Assembly (NCBI GenBank): GCA_964575975.1
Contig: CAZNTU010000004.1
Span: 1 to 64,000 of the forward strand
Source: G963674505 sp964575975
Lineage (GTDB): Bacteria; Desulfobacterota; Desulfobacteria; Desulfobacterales; SKZT01
Direction of reading: 5' to 3'
DNA length: 64,000 nt
How positions within the stretch are numbered: the first letter of the stretch is position 1; each line of letters opens with the position of its first letter. A program made the position numbers and the translations under genes. Positions 32,215 through 42,300 of the stretch are shown here, piece by piece. The notes beneath the pieces were generated by a model. That model was given only the letters and a program-made list of their open reading frames with translations, was not told where the DNA came from and ran no database searches.

Positions 32215-32721
32215 CTATTTTTTCTCTTTGTTCGCTTCGTCGCCTTCTTTCGTGAAATATCCGCCGACCGCGTCCATCATTTCCACGAACTGCTCGCTTT
32301 GTTTCTTCATGATATCCTGAAAAATCTTGGATGGTTCCCCTTGGTCCGTTCCTTTGTTCTTCAAGAGAATTTGAAGATGGCGGATCGTTTCCTCCTGGTC
32401 CGCGGCCTTTTTCTTGAGTTCCTCGTATTTCACGACCAGATCCAAATAGTCCTTCTTCGAAACCACGCCTATCATGTTCAAATATTCCTTGAAGGATTTT
32501 TGGAATTCGTTGACGGCTTTCTCCCAATTTTGCACGTATTCGGGAGCGCTTTTTTCGATCTTGTCGAGGCCGTAGAATTTGCGGAACATGGACGACATCT
32601 CTACGAAGCCCTTGAAGCCCTCCCGGCTCATGCGCATGAGTTCGTCCATCTGTTTCCGCCCCTTGGCGGCGCTCAAGAAAAGGTTTCCTAAAAATTCCAA
32701 GTATTTTTCGTCCAAATGCAT
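32215..32721 (-). CDS. PhaE/PhaR-subunit-like PHA synthase accessory protein
   Basis: A 168-residue helical protein. The segment FQKSFKEYLNMIGVVSKKDY followed by a heptad-rich coiled coil (LDLVVKYEELKKKAADQEET) resembles the C-terminal part of PhaE and the small PhaR subunit of class IV PHA synthases, in which a Y-x-N-x(2)-P/S-K segment precedes a coiled coil. It lies between the PhaC-like gene and the SDR gene on the same strand, so it probably forms a complex with the PhaC-like protein. The GGGAGA before the ATG is unusually close to it. Confidence 0.65.
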   Translation of the reverse strand: MHLDEKYLEFLGNLFLSAAKGRKQMDELMRMSREGFKGFVEMSSMFRKFYGLDKIEKSAPEYVQNWEKAVNEFQKSFKEYLNMIGVVSKKDYLDLVVKYEELKKKAADQEETIRHLQILLKNKGTDQGEPSKIFQDIMKKQSEQFVEMMDAVGGYFTKEGDEANKEKK

Positions 32722-32813
32722 TCTCCCTGGATTCGGGGTTCGGGCATTTCATCAAATCGACGCCCGAACATCCGCGATCAGTCCGCCTTTTCCGTCGAAT
32801 CAAGGCCTTCGGT

Positions 32814-34475
32814 TTAAACGTTGACCTGCTCCGATTTGGCGGAATTTTTCGTGTTTTTCCTTTTGTCCGATTTAGGAATCTGCTCTTTCGGTTCGATCCC
32901 GACCGACGCCGCCCTCGCGCTTCGGTCGATCTCCTCGTCCAAATCGAGATGGAATCTCACCGGCCCTCGGCAACCGTCGCCGAAGCAAGAGTGAAGGGAA
33001 CATTCGGAAGTGGGAAGGGACCAGGACGTGGCGATCGCGACATGGCCCTTGGGAAAAGCGGAAACTTCCGCCTTGATATGTTTCAGCGGCGCCAAGGCGG
33101 TTTCCTTTTCCACAAGGTCGTCGTTGATTCCGTAGCATATCAGCCACTTGATTCCCTTTTCCTCGATTCTCTTGAAATTCAGCTCCCGGTCGAACATCCT
33201 TACCGGTAGGACGCCATCGTCGGTGACCGGAATGTTATAGGAATCGAAACTCATCTTGGTGATGCTCAATGGAAGGTCCGTGCGCTCGTAATTGAGCCAG
33301 TAGTTTATGGCTGCGGCGCTTTTGCCGATTTTCGGCCTTCTGGATTTGGCCAGGCGGCCGAACATCATGAGATCCCTAATATATGCGACTATCGGGGTTT
33401 CATGCTCGATGCTCTTGAGCTTGTAGACCCACCCCATCAGTTTTCCGTCGGCTACCTTGTTTCCGCTGGGAAGCTTCTTGGTACCATATTCCAGATCGTT
33501 GAACCTCTGGGGAAGACTACTCAGAAATTTCGCCAACCCTTCGCTCCGGGTCCCGTCCATGGGCGACACGCACGTGATCAACGAATCGACGTAATCGTCC
33601 AGTTCTCCGGCGAGATAATCGCAAACGGCCATGTAGCCGCCCTGGCAGTAACCGTTCAACGTGACCGGCTTGGCGTTTCGTTCGACGATCTTCTGACAGA
33701 AATATTTGGTGTCGAGGCAGTCGTCCTCGGGCGTCATGACTTGAAGGGGCTCGGTGGTCTGGATGTCCTTCATGGTGCGGATGTAAGTAGGGATGCCGAG
33801 GTTCGCGTAACAATGGGCATAGCTCCTGCCTTCGTTGGGCAGAAAACCCAGGATGTTCGCTCCCAGAACGAAGGGGGGGACGATCAGTATGGGTTTCTTG
33901 GCCGCGTCCGTCTTTACCTTTTTATCTACAGGGGCGATCTGGTACAGGAGAAAACGATCCGTTTCCGCAACCAGTTCGTGTTCTCCCCGTTCGAAATGGA
34001 AACCGTATTCCGACTCGATGTCGAGAATAGCCTGCGGATAATCGTCCGACAATATGGTTATCAGCTCGGATTGCCGGCTTATGAAGTCGCTTATATTTTC
34101 GCTGTCGTTGCGAATGAGCGGAAAAAAAGTGTTCATCACTGCGGCGACGGCGTTTCGCATTTCAAGCTGGTTGTAGCTGGAAATGGCATTAATACTGCTT
34201 TTGAAGCCTCGACTGAACAGGTTCATGTTGAACTCGAGAAGATCCATGTACGATTGGAAACTCTCCAATGGCGGCCTGTTGAACATTTTTTTCTGTTCCA
34301 CGCCGTTGAAATAGATGGTCGCCAAAAGATAGGGGATCGTAAATTCGTTGGCGTACTTGGAAAAACCGGCGTAATAGTTCTGTACCAGCTGAATCATGTT
34401 CGAAAAGGTCCTGAGGCTCTTGACCGAATTTAGATCCAATTCCTTCCCGTTTATGTTGCAATCAAAGGCAAACAT
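32814..34475 (-). CDS. PhaC-like alpha/beta-hydrolase (second PHA synthase homologue)
   Basis: A 553-residue PhaC-family protein. The nucleophile box is LNGYCQGGYMAVCDYLAG (Cys277), with the Asp region WLICYGINDDLVEKETA and His in FPKGHVAIATSW. The long N-terminal domain (YYAGFSKYANEFTIPYLLAT, GFKSSINAISSYNQLEMRNA) and the C-terminal Lys-rich tail are unlike the phaC at 28353. It is a separate lineage, closer to DUF3141/PhaC-like hydrolases. It could be a second synthase or a depolymerase/regulator. I took the ATG at 34475; the open frame extends to 34568. It is downstream of the phasin at 34658. Confidence 0.8.
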   Translation of the reverse strand: MFAFDCNINGKELDLNSVKSLRTFSNMIQLVQNYYAGFSKYANEFTIPYLLATIYFNGVEQKKMFNRPPLESFQSYMDLLEFNMNLFSRGFKSSINAISSYNQLEMRNAVAAVMNTFFPLIRNDSENISDFISRQSELITILSDDYPQAILDIESEYGFHFERGEHELVAETDRFLLYQIAPVDKKVKTDAAKKPILIVPPFVLGANILGFLPNEGRSYAHCYANLGIPTYIRTMKDIQTTEPLQVMTPEDDCLDTKYFCQKIVERNAKPVTLNGYCQGGYMAVCDYLAGELDDYVDSLITCVSPMDGTRSEGLAKFLSSLPQRFNDLEYGTKKLPSGNKVADGKLMGWVYKLKSIEHETPIVAYIRDLMMFGRLAKSRRPKIGKSAAAINYWLNYERTDLPLSITKMSFDSYNIPVTDDGVLPVRMFDRELNFKRIEEKGIKWLICYGINDDLVEKETALAPLKHIKAEVSAFPKGHVAIATSWSLPTSECSLHSCFGDGCRGPVRFHLDLDEEIDRSARAASVGIEPKEQIPKSDKRKNTKNSAKSEQVNV

Positions 34476-34657
34476 TTCCTGTAACCCTTCACGCTGTTGA
34501 ATTAAACAAGGCGGCCCGAAAGGCGCTGCCTTCGGGTCGCCGAATAATCGTCCCTCGAATTCGTGCATCGGTCCCGGCTTGGTCGCAAACCTTCCCGACC
34601 AATTACCATTTCATTTCCAATGTCTTTTCGTTGTCGGCTGTTCGTCCTTCGGGGCGA

Positions 34658-34906
34658 TTATTGAAAAAGTTCTTCAATTTTCGTGAAACCGTCGGTCACG
34701 ACCTTCCTGTAGTCGTCTCTTGCGTTCTTGAACATCCTGACCGATTCCCCAAGCGCCTTTTTGCCTTCCTCCGTGATCCAGGGCATTTGACCCAAGACGT
34801 CGAAAGTCATTCTTTCGGCCTGATCCTGGATTTTTACGATGGTGTTGTAGGTGTTGTCAAACGTGGTTTTCTGAAAATCAATCATTTGCCTTGCATAGTT
34901 TTCCAT
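34658..34906 (-). CDS. Phasin-like PHA granule protein (paralogue)
   Basis: An 82-residue helical protein: ARQMIDFQKTTFDNTYNTIV, DQAERMTFDVLGQMPWITEE, MFKNARDDYRKVVTDGFTKI. It is the paralogue of the phasin at 26737. It heads the second PHA operon on the minus strand (PhaC-like, PhaE-like and SDR genes follow). The ribosome binding site is AGAGGAGG. Strong promoter upstream at 34994-35021. Confidence 0.87.
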   Translation of the reverse strand: MENYARQMIDFQKTTFDNTYNTIVKIQDQAERMTFDVLGQMPWITEEGKKALGESVRMFKNARDDYRKVVTDGFTKIEELFQ

Positions 34907-34993
34907 GGTATAACCTCCTCTGTTTTAGGTTTGTTTGTCCGCGACCAAAAGTCGGTTTTGTGGGGCTTCTTTGCCTGATCGGGCTTACCCTGG

Positions 34994-35021
34994 ATTATAA
35001 GGGAAACGCCGACATTGTCAA
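34994..35021 (-). promoter_or_regulatory. Consensus sigma-70-type promoter for the second phasin operon
   Basis: Minus strand: TTGACA (35021-35016), 16-base spacer, TATAAT (34999-34994). Both hexamers are perfect. It lies about 90 bases before the phasin ATG and accounts for much of the 304-bp divergent gap before phaR. Confidence 0.82.
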
Positions 35022-35033
35022 GAAAAAAATATT

Positions 35034-35045
35034 GCATTGCACAAA
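35034..35045. promoter_or_regulatory. Candidate PHA-regulon operator, copy 2
   Basis: GCATTGCACAAA, the exact match of the element at 27131-27142, again about 12 bases upstream of the -35 hexamer of a phasin promoter and adjacent to phaR, which would allow autoregulation. Confidence 0.55.
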
Positions 35046-35210
35046 ACCGTTTCGCGGCGGAATCGCACCGCGTTTCACCTTTCAAATTTTTGTTATGATT
35101 CTATTTGACAAGGATATCGGCGTCCTTGACCATTCTCTCGACGTTCGGGTCGCCGGGGAAATTTGTTGCATCATGACAAAAATCGATTTTTGTTTAGCCA
35201 AGGAAAGAAT

Positions 35211-35711
35211 ATGGCGGAAAAGATACTATTGAAAAAATATGCCAACAGACGACTTTACGACACGGCCCAGAGCGCCTACGTGACCCTGTCGGAAGTGGCC
35301 GACCTGATCAAGAAGGGCCATCAGGTAAAGGTCGTCGACGCCAAAACCGACGAAGACGTCACTCCCTTTATCCTGTCCCAGATCATCATGGAAAAAGCCC
35401 GCAAGAAAAACGCGCTTCTCCCGTCGCCCCTCCTCCATTTGATCATCCGCCATGGAGACAACGTTCTCGAAGAATTTTTCGAGAATTACCTGGAGAAGAC
35501 TATCAAGAACTATATAGCCTACAAAAGCGCCGTGGACGAACAATTCAAGAAGTGGCTCGACCTGGGCCTGGATCTTTCCGGGTTGACCCACAAGACGATA
35601 GCCGGCCTTTCTCCCTTCAAATCCATGGTCGACAATGCTTCCACAGACGAAAAAGGCAAAGAACTCGGCATCGAAGACGAGCGGAAGGACAACGAAAAGA
35701 AGAATCCCTGA
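35211..35711 (+). CDS. phaR: PHA synthesis regulator PhaR
   Basis: A 166-residue regulator. The N-terminus KILLKKYANRRLYDTAQSAY, VTLSEVADLIKKGHQVKVVD, AKTDEDVT is the diagnostic PHB/PHA accumulation regulator DNA-binding domain (PhaR/PHB_acc_N). Further conserved sequence PFILSQIIMEKARKK follows. PhaR represses phasin and synthase genes when no granules are present and is titrated by PHA. The start at 35211 has AAGGAAAG upstream. It is divergent from the second phasin operon and lies next to an operator-like element. Confidence 0.92.
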   Translation: MAEKILLKKYANRRLYDTAQSAYVTLSEVADLIKKGHQVKVVDAKTDEDVTPFILSQIIMEKARKKNALLPSPLLHLIIRHGDNVLEEFFENYLEKTIKNYIAYKSAVDEQFKKWLDLGLDLSGLTHKTIAGLSPFKSMVDNASTDEKGKELGIEDERKDNEKKNP

Positions 35712-36109
35712 ACGGCCGACTCGGAGCCTCCCTTTCGATCGGGCGCTATCGGGGTTTTTTGTTTCGGAAATCAGTCAAATCCTGATTGAAAACCATGTCG
35801 TAACATTTTAGGGTTTTCCTGTAAATGGATCGAGCAGCCCGACTTGCGAAATACCCGGCGTTCGACTAAGGGAGATTGCGGATTTCGTTCGACGCCTCGC
35901 CCTATTGCCTCTTCCGTCGGTATGTCTTGCCATATCTCTTGCCCGCCGCGAACGAGTATGTTAGAGTCCTGTTCATGCAACGCGTCCGGTTTTGAAAGGT
36001 ATTCGTTTCTCTCACGCTAGAATTTTCTTTTCGTCTTCTGTGCGCATTTTTTCGGCGCCGGTGTTTCTGGTTGGTAATAAAAGCGACAAATTTAATCTAA
36101 GGTTGAAAA
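35712..36109. other. 398-bp intergenic region
   Basis: Between phaR and the histidine kinase. A weak stem with ATCGGGG followed by TTTTTT at about 35745-35762 could terminate phaR. No gene was recognised in the remainder. Confidence 0.4.
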
Positions 36110-37663
36110 ATGAAAAAATCACGAAGCGACCTCGCTTCCTTCCAGAAGAAGAAAAGTATTGCGGACCCGCCGAATCCATACGATCCGGAGCCGTCGATTT
36201 GCTTTTCGGACCGGTCGCGCCCCGAGAATGACGCAACAAGCTTTCGCCAAATGCTGGATCTGGCTCCGGTGCCTATCGTCGTCCATAAAGAAGGACGATT
36301 CGTCTACGTCAACCAGGAAGCCGCCAAGCTTCACGGTTTCCACGCCCCCGGCGAAATGAACGGCCGTTTTCTCGACGATTTTATACACGAGGAGGACAAA
36401 CCGAGATTTTCGGAATATTTTGCGACCAAGGAGGGGTACGAAGGGGAAAAACGCAACTTCGAGATTCGAATCGTTCGAGCGGACAACGAGTTGCTCGACC
36501 TGGAAATAGTTTCGATTCCCGTGGCGTTCGGGGGGGGCGCGGCCAGGATGGCCGTCTGCACGGACAAGACGGAGAAAAACCGGGCCAGGACCGCTCTGGT
36601 CGACAACCTGATGTTCATGGAGACTCTTATAGACACCATTCCGAATCCCATATTCTACAAGAACGTCGACGGCGTATACGTCGGGTGCAACAAGATGTTC
36701 GCGGGAAAGATCCTGGGATTGCCGCGCCGGGAAATTTTCGGAAAGACCGATTTCGATTTTCCCGGCAAGATTCCTCCCGAGTATGCCGCCGTCTACCATG
36801 AACACGACCGGAAGATCCTGAGCCAGTCGGGAGTGCGTGTCTACGAGTCGAACATGACGTGCGACGACGGAATCGCCCGTGATTTCATTTTCTACAAGGC
36901 CGCCTATATCAACAATTTCGGAAAGGTCGCGGGCTTGGTCGGAATCATGGTGGATATCACGGATCTCCGAAAGGCGGAAAGAAACCTCTACAAATACCAG
37001 GCTCGACTGAGAAGCCTGACCAGTTCGGTCGCCCTGGCCGAGGAGAAGGACCGCCGCAGAATCGCGGAGAATCTTCACGAGCGCATAGGGCAGACGCTTG
37101 CCGTGTCCAAGATGAAACTGGGGGTGCTGAGCAAGTCGATTTCCGCGACCGACTTGGCGTGCGAGTTGGACGAAGTCAGGAAACTGATCGGGCAGACCAT
37201 CCAGGACGCAAGGTCCCTGACCTTCGAACTGTGCCCTCCCGTTCTCCACGAACTGGGGCTCAACGCCGCGTTGGAATGGCTCGTGGATCAGCTTTCCCCT
37301 CAAACGTCGATCCAATTGCATTTCGAGGACGACGGAAAAACGTGGAATCTGGAGGACGAGATTCGCATGCTGCTTTTCCGCGCCGCGCACGAGCTTCTTT
37401 CGAACGCGGTCGCCCACTCCTGCGCGCGCAATTGCTACGTCAGGACAAAGGAGGACGGAAAACACGTATTCATTACCGTCGAGGACGACGGTGTCGGTTT
37501 CGACGCGAACAAATTAGACGCAACCATGCACGAGCCTTCCGGTTTCGGTCTGTTCAGCATCCGCGAACGCATGAGACATTTGGGCGGACGGCTCGAGATC
37601 GATTCGAAGCCGGGCGGGGGAAGCCGGGTCGATATCGTTTCGCCCAGAAGTTATTGTCGGTAA
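36110..37663 (+). CDS. PAS-domain sensor histidine kinase (HisKA_3/NarX type)
   Basis: A 517-residue kinase with no clear membrane segment. Two PAS domains lie at about 40-150 (DLAPVPIVVHKEGRFVYVNQ) and 165-290 (DTIPNPIFYKNVDGVYVGCN). Then comes a HisKA_3 dimerisation domain with EEKDRRRIAENLHERIGQTL (phospho-acceptor His323). The HATPase has HELLSNAVAHS (N box), VEDDGVGFD (G1) and GFGLFSIRERM (G2). It probably phosphorylates the response regulator encoded 22 bp downstream. Signal unknown. Confidence 0.9.
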   Translation: MKKSRSDLASFQKKKSIADPPNPYDPEPSICFSDRSRPENDATSFRQMLDLAPVPIVVHKEGRFVYVNQEAAKLHGFHAPGEMNGRFLDDFIHEEDKPRFSEYFATKEGYEGEKRNFEIRIVRADNELLDLEIVSIPVAFGGGAARMAVCTDKTEKNRARTALVDNLMFMETLIDTIPNPIFYKNVDGVYVGCNKMFAGKILGLPRREIFGKTDFDFPGKIPPEYAAVYHEHDRKILSQSGVRVYESNMTCDDGIARDFIFYKAAYINNFGKVAGLVGIMVDITDLRKAERNLYKYQARLRSLTSSVALAEEKDRRRIAENLHERIGQTLAVSKMKLGVLSKSISATDLACELDEVRKLIGQTIQDARSLTFELCPPVLHELGLNAALEWLVDQLSPQTSIQLHFEDDGKTWNLEDEIRMLLFRAAHELLSNAVAHSCARNCYVRTKEDGKHVFITVEDDGVGFDANKLDATMHEPSGFGLFSIRERMRHLGGRLEIDSKPGGGSRVDIVSPRSYCR

Positions 37664-37685
37664 CAATTCTCTAAAAGGTTATGCG

Positions 37686-38336
37686 ATGACCACTAACATT
37701 TTAATAGTCGACGATCACAAGATTGTGCGGGACGGACTCAAGTCGCTCATCTCCAGGGAGCAGGGATTGGAGGTGGTCGGGGAGGCCGAGAACGGAAGAA
37801 TCGCGGTTCAACTGGCGCGGAAACTCAAGCCGAGGATAGTCATCATGGATATCACCATGCCCGAGCTGAACGGCATGGACGCCTCCCGCCAAATACTGAA
37901 CGAGTTGCCGGGCACCAAGATCATCACTCTGTCCATGCATTCGGACCGCCGTTTCGTGATGGAAATGTTCAAGGCCGGGGTGTCGGGCTACTTGCTCAAG
38001 GATTGCGCTTTCGACGAACTGGCCCAGGCGATCAAGTCGGTCATTTCCAATCACAAGTACGTAAGTCCCGCGATCGCCGGCACGGTCATCGACGACTACG
38101 TCGACCAGACCGCCACCGGCCGGGAATCGTCGTCGGAACTCACGAGCCGCGAAAGGGAGGTTCTCCAGTTGATAGCCGAGGGCATGACCACGAAACAGAT
38201 CGCAAATTCGCTCAACGTGAGCGTTAAGACCGTGGAGACCCATCGGCGCAAGATCATGAAGAAGCTGGATATACACAGCATCGCCGAATTGACCAAGGTG
38301 GCCATACAGGAGGGATTGACGTCCGTGGACACCTGA
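37686..38336 (+). CDS. LuxR/NarL-family response regulator
   Basis: A 216-residue two-domain regulator. The receiver starts NILIVDDHKIVRDGLKSLIS with phospho-acceptor Asp55 (IVIMDITMPELNG). The C-terminal LuxR-type helix-turn-helix is LTSREREVLQLIAEGMTTKQ with VSVKTVETHRRKIMKKL. It is coupled to the upstream histidine kinase. Its targets may include the SDR gene 48 bp downstream and the flanking PHA genes, which is inference. Confidence 0.93.
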   Translation: MTTNILIVDDHKIVRDGLKSLISREQGLEVVGEAENGRIAVQLARKLKPRIVIMDITMPELNGMDASRQILNELPGTKIITLSMHSDRRFVMEMFKAGVSGYLLKDCAFDELAQAIKSVISNHKYVSPAIAGTVIDDYVDQTATGRESSSELTSREREVLQLIAEGMTTKQIANSLNVSVKTVETHRRKIMKKLDIHSIAELTKVAIQEGLTSVDT

Positions 38337-38384
38337 CAAAGCGATCGACGAACCGTCGAAAATCGAATTGACAGGAGGCGGATT

Positions 38385-39224
38385 ATGAGAATCGAAGAGC
38401 CGGCAATTCGAAAAGAACAGATCCTGATTCTGGACGACGAGAATTTTTGTCGCGAAAACGTGATCGTCGTGACCGGATGCGGCACGGGCATTGGACGGGC
38501 GGTCGCGGTCGCGGCGGCCGCGAACGGGCTGACTGCGGTCGGTCTCGACGTCAATGCGGAGGAGGCCCTGAAAACCTGCGAGATCGCCCGCCGAACGGGC
38601 GGCGAAATAACCTTCGCCAAGACGGATCTTTCCCGCGACGATCAAATCGAGGAGGCCGTCGAAAAGGCCGCCTCGCTGGGAAGAATCCGATACCTCGCCA
38701 ACATTGCGGGCATGCAGCACATCGATTCCGTCGAGAACTTTCCGATGGAGAAGTACGACCTGATGATGCGGGTCATGCTTCGAGCCCCCTTTCTGCTGTC
38801 CAAGCTTGCTATCCCCCATATGAAGAAAAACCCCGACGGCGGCGGAGTTATTGCCAACATGGGTTCCGTTCACGCCCACATATGCACGCTCAACAAACCG
38901 GTATACAACATGGCCAAGTTCGGCCTGCGGGCGCTGAGCCAGTCCATATCCGCCGAAGGCGGCGGAAAAATCCGCTCGTTCACCGTCAGCACCGGATTCG
39001 TGAAAACCCCCTTGGCCTTGAGACAGATCCCGTTCCAGGCCGAGCAGAGAGGCATTACCCCGGAACAAGTGGTGACCGATATCATGATGGGCAAATCGCG
39101 TATCAAGGAGATGATGTCCCCGATCGAAGTCGCCAACCTTTTCATGTTCGGCTTCTCCAAATACGCCTCCTATTTGGTGGGGGGCGACCTGCTGTTCGAC
39201 GGCGGGATGGTGTTGACCTACTGA
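38385..39224 (+). CDS. Short-chain dehydrogenase/reductase
   Basis: A 279-residue SDR. It has NVIVVTGCGTGIGRAVAVA (cofactor site), NIAGMQHID (NNAG-like), GSVHAHICTL for the catalytic Ser region and PVYNMAKFGLRAL (Tyr-x3-Lys). A short N-terminal extension of about 24 residues precedes the fold. The C-terminus YLVGGDLLFDGGMVLTY is typical of 3-hydroxybutyrate dehydrogenase/FabG relatives. It follows the two-component pair on the same strand with an AGGAGG ribosome binding site. Substrate unassigned; a role in 3-hydroxyacid metabolism fits the neighbouring PHA genes. Confidence 0.82.
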   Translation: MRIEEPAIRKEQILILDDENFCRENVIVVTGCGTGIGRAVAVAAAANGLTAVGLDVNAEEALKTCEIARRTGGEITFAKTDLSRDDQIEEAVEKAASLGRIRYLANIAGMQHIDSVENFPMEKYDLMMRVMLRAPFLLSKLAIPHMKKNPDGGGVIANMGSVHAHICTLNKPVYNMAKFGLRALSQSISAEGGGKIRSFTVSTGFVKTPLALRQIPFQAEQRGITPEQVVTDIMMGKSRIKEMMSPIEVANLFMFGFSKYASYLVGGDLLFDGGMVLTY

Positions 39225-39379
39225 TGCCCCCGAAACCCCTGAATTTACCAAAGCGAGTACTTGTGGAAAACAAGTCGAATCTGTGATATTAGCGATTTGA
39301 CAATCGAACTTCGAAAGCAAGGTTATTGCCGCCTGCAACCTGCAACTGCAATATTGTTCTCGTTGAAACCGGAGGAAAC

Positions 39380-42300
39380 ATGCCGAAGCGTATTTTCATC
39401 AGCTACGCCACCGAAGATTCCGAAGCCGCCGAAAAGCTCTACGACCGCCTATCCTCGGAGGGATTCGACCCGCGGATGGACCGGCGCGACCTTCTGCCGG
39501 ACCAAAACTGGAGAAACGAAATTCCGCGAGTCATCCGGAACAGCGAACATGTCGTTTTCCTGCTGTCCCCCCGTTCCTTGACCAAACGGGGATTCGTGCA
39601 GAAGGAACTGAAACTGGCCCTGGAAATCCTGGACGAATTTCCACCCGGCGAAATTTTCCTCGTGCCGGTCAAACTGGAGCCCTGCAAGCCCGAAGACTCG
39701 CGTCTTGCCGATATTCATTGGGTGGAGCTGTTTCCATCCTGGGAAAGGGGATTTTCCGATATTCTTCGCGCGTTGAGGCACGGAAAACCGGAGGCCGGCC
39801 GCGAACGAAGCACGCCCCGTCCCGCCGCTCCGGAGAGAAAAAGGGGCGCCATTTTTAATCTTAACGCAAACCAAATCAGCGGCGTCGTGCAAGCGGAAAA
39901 CATCGAAAAACTCTCTTTCGATTTTTTCCGGAAAAACTTCTCCGCCGCGCAAGAGCGGCCGGCCAACGGGAAAAGACGTTCTTTCCAAGAAACGGAATCC
40001 CCGGCGCCCGCCGCGACCGCCCGACCCGAATCCCCGACCGTCCGCCTCCTGCATCTTTCCGACCTGCATTTCGAAACGCCAAAAAAAGTGGATACCTGGT
40101 TCAGCCAGCTCGCCGACGACCTGAAGAGGGAGCTGGGTTGCGACCGCCTGGACAGCCTCGTGGTCACGGGCGACGTGGCCTGCCGTTCTCTTCCCGAAGA
40201 GTACGACGCGGCCCGTATTTTCATCCGGAGAATTTTCGACGAGTTCGGCGTCGGCCCTTCTCGGACGGTCGTCGTGCCCGGCAATCACGATTTGAACTGG
40301 GACATTTCCAAATTCGAATGCTATTGTCCGGAATACCGGAGCAAGGTTGAAAAAAATCTTCGGGAAGGCGAATTCATCGTTGAAGGACCCGAGATCGTGG
40401 CGATGCGAATACCGGAAAAATATCATATGCGGTTCCGCCATTTTTCCGATTTTTACCGTGACGTCCTCGGAGAGCCGTACCCGCCGGAAGAAAGGAGCCA
40501 GGCGGTTTTTTGCCATTTGAAACAAGCCGGTATCCTGATTGTGGGGCTCAACTCCGCCTGGGAGACGGATCACCATGTTAGTAGAAAAAGAGCATCCATC
40601 CACCCCGACGCCATAAGCGACGCCCTGGACCGTATCCGTCTGAATCCCCAGTATCGAGACTGTCTCAAGTTCGCCGCGTGGCACCATCCCGTAAACAGCC
40701 CGTCCGACGACCGCATCCGGGACGAAGGCTTCCTGGAACGGTTGGCCCAAGCGGGGTTTTCCGTCGCCCTGCACGGCCACATGCACAAGGCCCGGTCCGA
40801 TCTTTTCCAATACGACAAGGGGACGGGGGACAGGAAAATCTCCATCGTCGGAGCGGGGACGTTCGGCGCTCCGTTCGGGCAATGGACGCCCGGCCATCCG
40901 CTGCAATACAATCTTCTGAAAATCGAAGGGGATATTATGACCGTCGAAACCCGCCGCAGAGTCGAGATCGACGGCGCGTGGGCGCCCGACGCCATTTGGC
41001 TCCGAGGACGGGGAAAAGATCCTGCGGCAAGATACGAGATCAAGCTTCCTCGAAAGTTTCCATCGCCCCCGAAGCCCGAAAGCCCCGAGGACTCGCCCCC
41101 AACCGCGAACATAGACCCGCCCCCGGCCCCTCTCTCGGACTCGGAACTTCGAAGATACTGCGAAAAGGCCGCCGCGCTTCACGAAAAAATCGACATGGTG
41201 GGTTTCCGAACCCGCGTTCGAGCGCGAATCGGCGTGGAGGAGATTTACATCCCGCTGGACGCCGTGATCGACGACCGCGCCGCAGGCAAGTGCCGCTTTC
41301 TGGACGCCGAGGACGCCGTAAAGTGTCTGGAGGAAACCGGGGTCGGAAAGCGCATTTCGCTTCCGGACGCTTTCCTGACCTCGGAGAAGCTGGGAAAGAG
41401 GGGCATGGTGATTTTGGGAGACCCGGGCTCGGGCAAGACCACGCACCTGAAGCGGCTTATGCTCTGGTGCCTTCGCGGAGGACTCTCCCGCCTTGGCCTT
41501 GCCGAGGATCTTCTTCCCGTGTTTCTTCCCCTCCGCGAATTGCGGGATACGAACAAGGGGCTTCCCCATTTCGTACAATCCCAGCTGCACAATCCCCACC
41601 TGGACCCGCCCCCTGATTTCGGCAAGCGCCTGTTGGAGCGGGGCCGCCTCCTGTTTCTCCTGGACGGCCTCGACGAGGTCGCGGACAGCAGCCAAAGAGA
41701 CATCGTCGCTCGATGGATCGAGGACGCCCTCGCGTGCGAAACGGAAAAAAACTGCCGCTTCGTCGTCACTTGCCGGTTCATGGGATACACGGAACAGGCC
41801 CGCCTCAACGAAGATTTCATGGAGCTTCACGTCAGGCCCCTTTCCGAAACCCAGGCGGAGGATTTCGTCAGCAGTTGGTATCGCATCGTGGAGGAGGGGC
41901 TTTCCGAGGACAAGGAGCAAGCGCGAATCAAGGCGGACGAAGGCGCCCGCGACCTCGTAGGCAGACTCAAGGAGAAGGAGTTCCGGTCCGCCCGAGTCTT
42001 CGAGCTGACCCGGAACCCGCTTTTGCTCGCCAACATTTGTCTGGTCCACCGGGATCGGGGCGGACGGCTTCCGAAAAGACGCGCCAGATTGTACGACGAG
42101 TGCTTGGACGTGCTCCTGGAACTTTGGCAATGCGCCAAGAAGCTTCCCGTCGAAATGGAGGCCCCGAAAAGCCGCCGGGTCCTGCAATCTGCCGCGTACT
42201 GGCTGCACCAGGAGGAAGGCCGAGTGCGGGCGGACGCAAAGGAACTCGCGAAAGTGATCGGCCCCGTGCTGGAGACCGTGGGCAAATCCAAGGATTCGGC

